Assembly (NCBI GenBank): GCA_030430565.1
Contig: JAUIKS010000020.1
Coordinates: 124,001 to 188,000, forward strand
Source: Polyangia bacterium
GTDB taxonomy: Bacteria > Myxococcota_A > Polyangia > Nannocystales > Nannocystaceae
Length of the DNA stretch: 64,000 nt
Reading direction: 5' to 3'
Within the stretch, counting starts at the first letter, position 1. Each line of letters opens with the position of its first letter. A program made the position numbers and the translations under genes. Under the pieces are notes generated by a model. It made no database searches. It was given only the letters and a program-made list of their open reading frames with translations, and was not told the DNA's origin. Shown piece after piece: positions 63,859 to 64,000 of this stretch.

Positions 63859-64000
63859 CTAGTCCTCTTCGTCTTGGGTAGTAACGTTCATGTCTACAGG
63901 GTCATGTTGGGAACTCGTCGCGTCGAGCACCAGCCGCGCGAGCGCGGGCGCGGGCGCGGCGACGCGGACGAACAGGTCGACGAGGCGCTGCGGCAGCGCG
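63859..64000 (-). CDS. C-terminal end of an unidentified gene (5' part outside the window)
   Basis: On the minus strand the frame ALPQRLVDLFVRVAAP...DMNVTTQDEED ends with TAG at 63859-63861 and is open to the window edge (47 codons). Its composition and codon use look coding. I recognise no family. It ends 5 nt before the Coq4-like gene start, which shows an operon. Confidence 0.55.
   Translation of the reverse strand, partial: ALPQRLVDLFVRVAAPAPALARLVLDATSSQHDPVDMNVTTQDEED

Overview
The window is GC-rich (roughly two thirds G+C), densely packed chromosomal DNA from a myxobacterium, most likely the Nannocystaceae (Nannocystis/Plesiocystis/Enhygromyxa group). The evidence is a MYXO-CTERM-type tail on a secreted protein, many lipoproteins whose lipobox is followed by long Thr/Ser/Asp/Gly-rich linkers, and a large share of lineage-specific secreted proteins. 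I found no tRNA, rRNA, CRISPR array, prophage or insertion sequence. This taxonomic call is inference from style of content, not from a marker gene.

Layout. 1-6.4 kb: end of ilvE, then an RND/MMPL exporter, a LolA-like periplasmic protein and an outer-membrane barrel protein that look like one export system. 6.4-17.8 kb: a lysine-repeat histone-H1-like protein, a gamma carbonic anhydrase, small lipoproteins, DUF1990, an SDR epimerase, a NADAR glycosidase, a beta-helix lipoprotein, a DAO-type oxidoreductase, a metzincin-like MYXO-CTERM protein and PEGA/TPR-type envelope proteins. 18.4-24.4 kb: a translationally coupled operon (PlsB-like acyltransferase, GpsA-like protein, Nramp-like transporter) and a FadL-type porin. 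24.6-32 kb: three tandem paralogous large lipoproteins of unknown function, then a von Willebrand A lipoprotein. 32-42.5 kb: BrkB plus nitrilase, a glutamate-cysteine-ligase-like/CBS fusion, and CBM9-like and CAP-domain lipoproteins. 42.6-50 kb: small envelope proteins, a 76-residue bacterial histone, a second vWA-like protein, a CBS protein and a large lipoprotein, separated by the only sizeable gene-free stretches. 50.9-64 kb: a housekeeping block with a penicillin-binding protein, an FHA-GGDEF cyclase, mutL, miaA, accA, a rhomboid-like protein, an FG-GAP lipoprotein, an Smr-domain protein, a Coq4-like protein and the end of one more gene.

Most interesting points: (i) a histone-fold protein with a lysine tail and, elsewhere in the window, an H1-like lysine-repeat protein fused to a helical domain, which suggests eukaryote-like chromatin proteins in this lineage; (ii) many first-in-operon genes have a -10-like TANNNT element 6-9 nt upstream of the start codon and no Shine-Dalgarno, which suggests widespread leaderless mRNAs; (iii) several enzyme-family proteins lack key catalytic residues (GpsA-like, rhomboid-like, metzincin-like, one vWA MIDAS, the MutL endonuclease motif); (iv) the tandem triplet of unknown lipoproteins.
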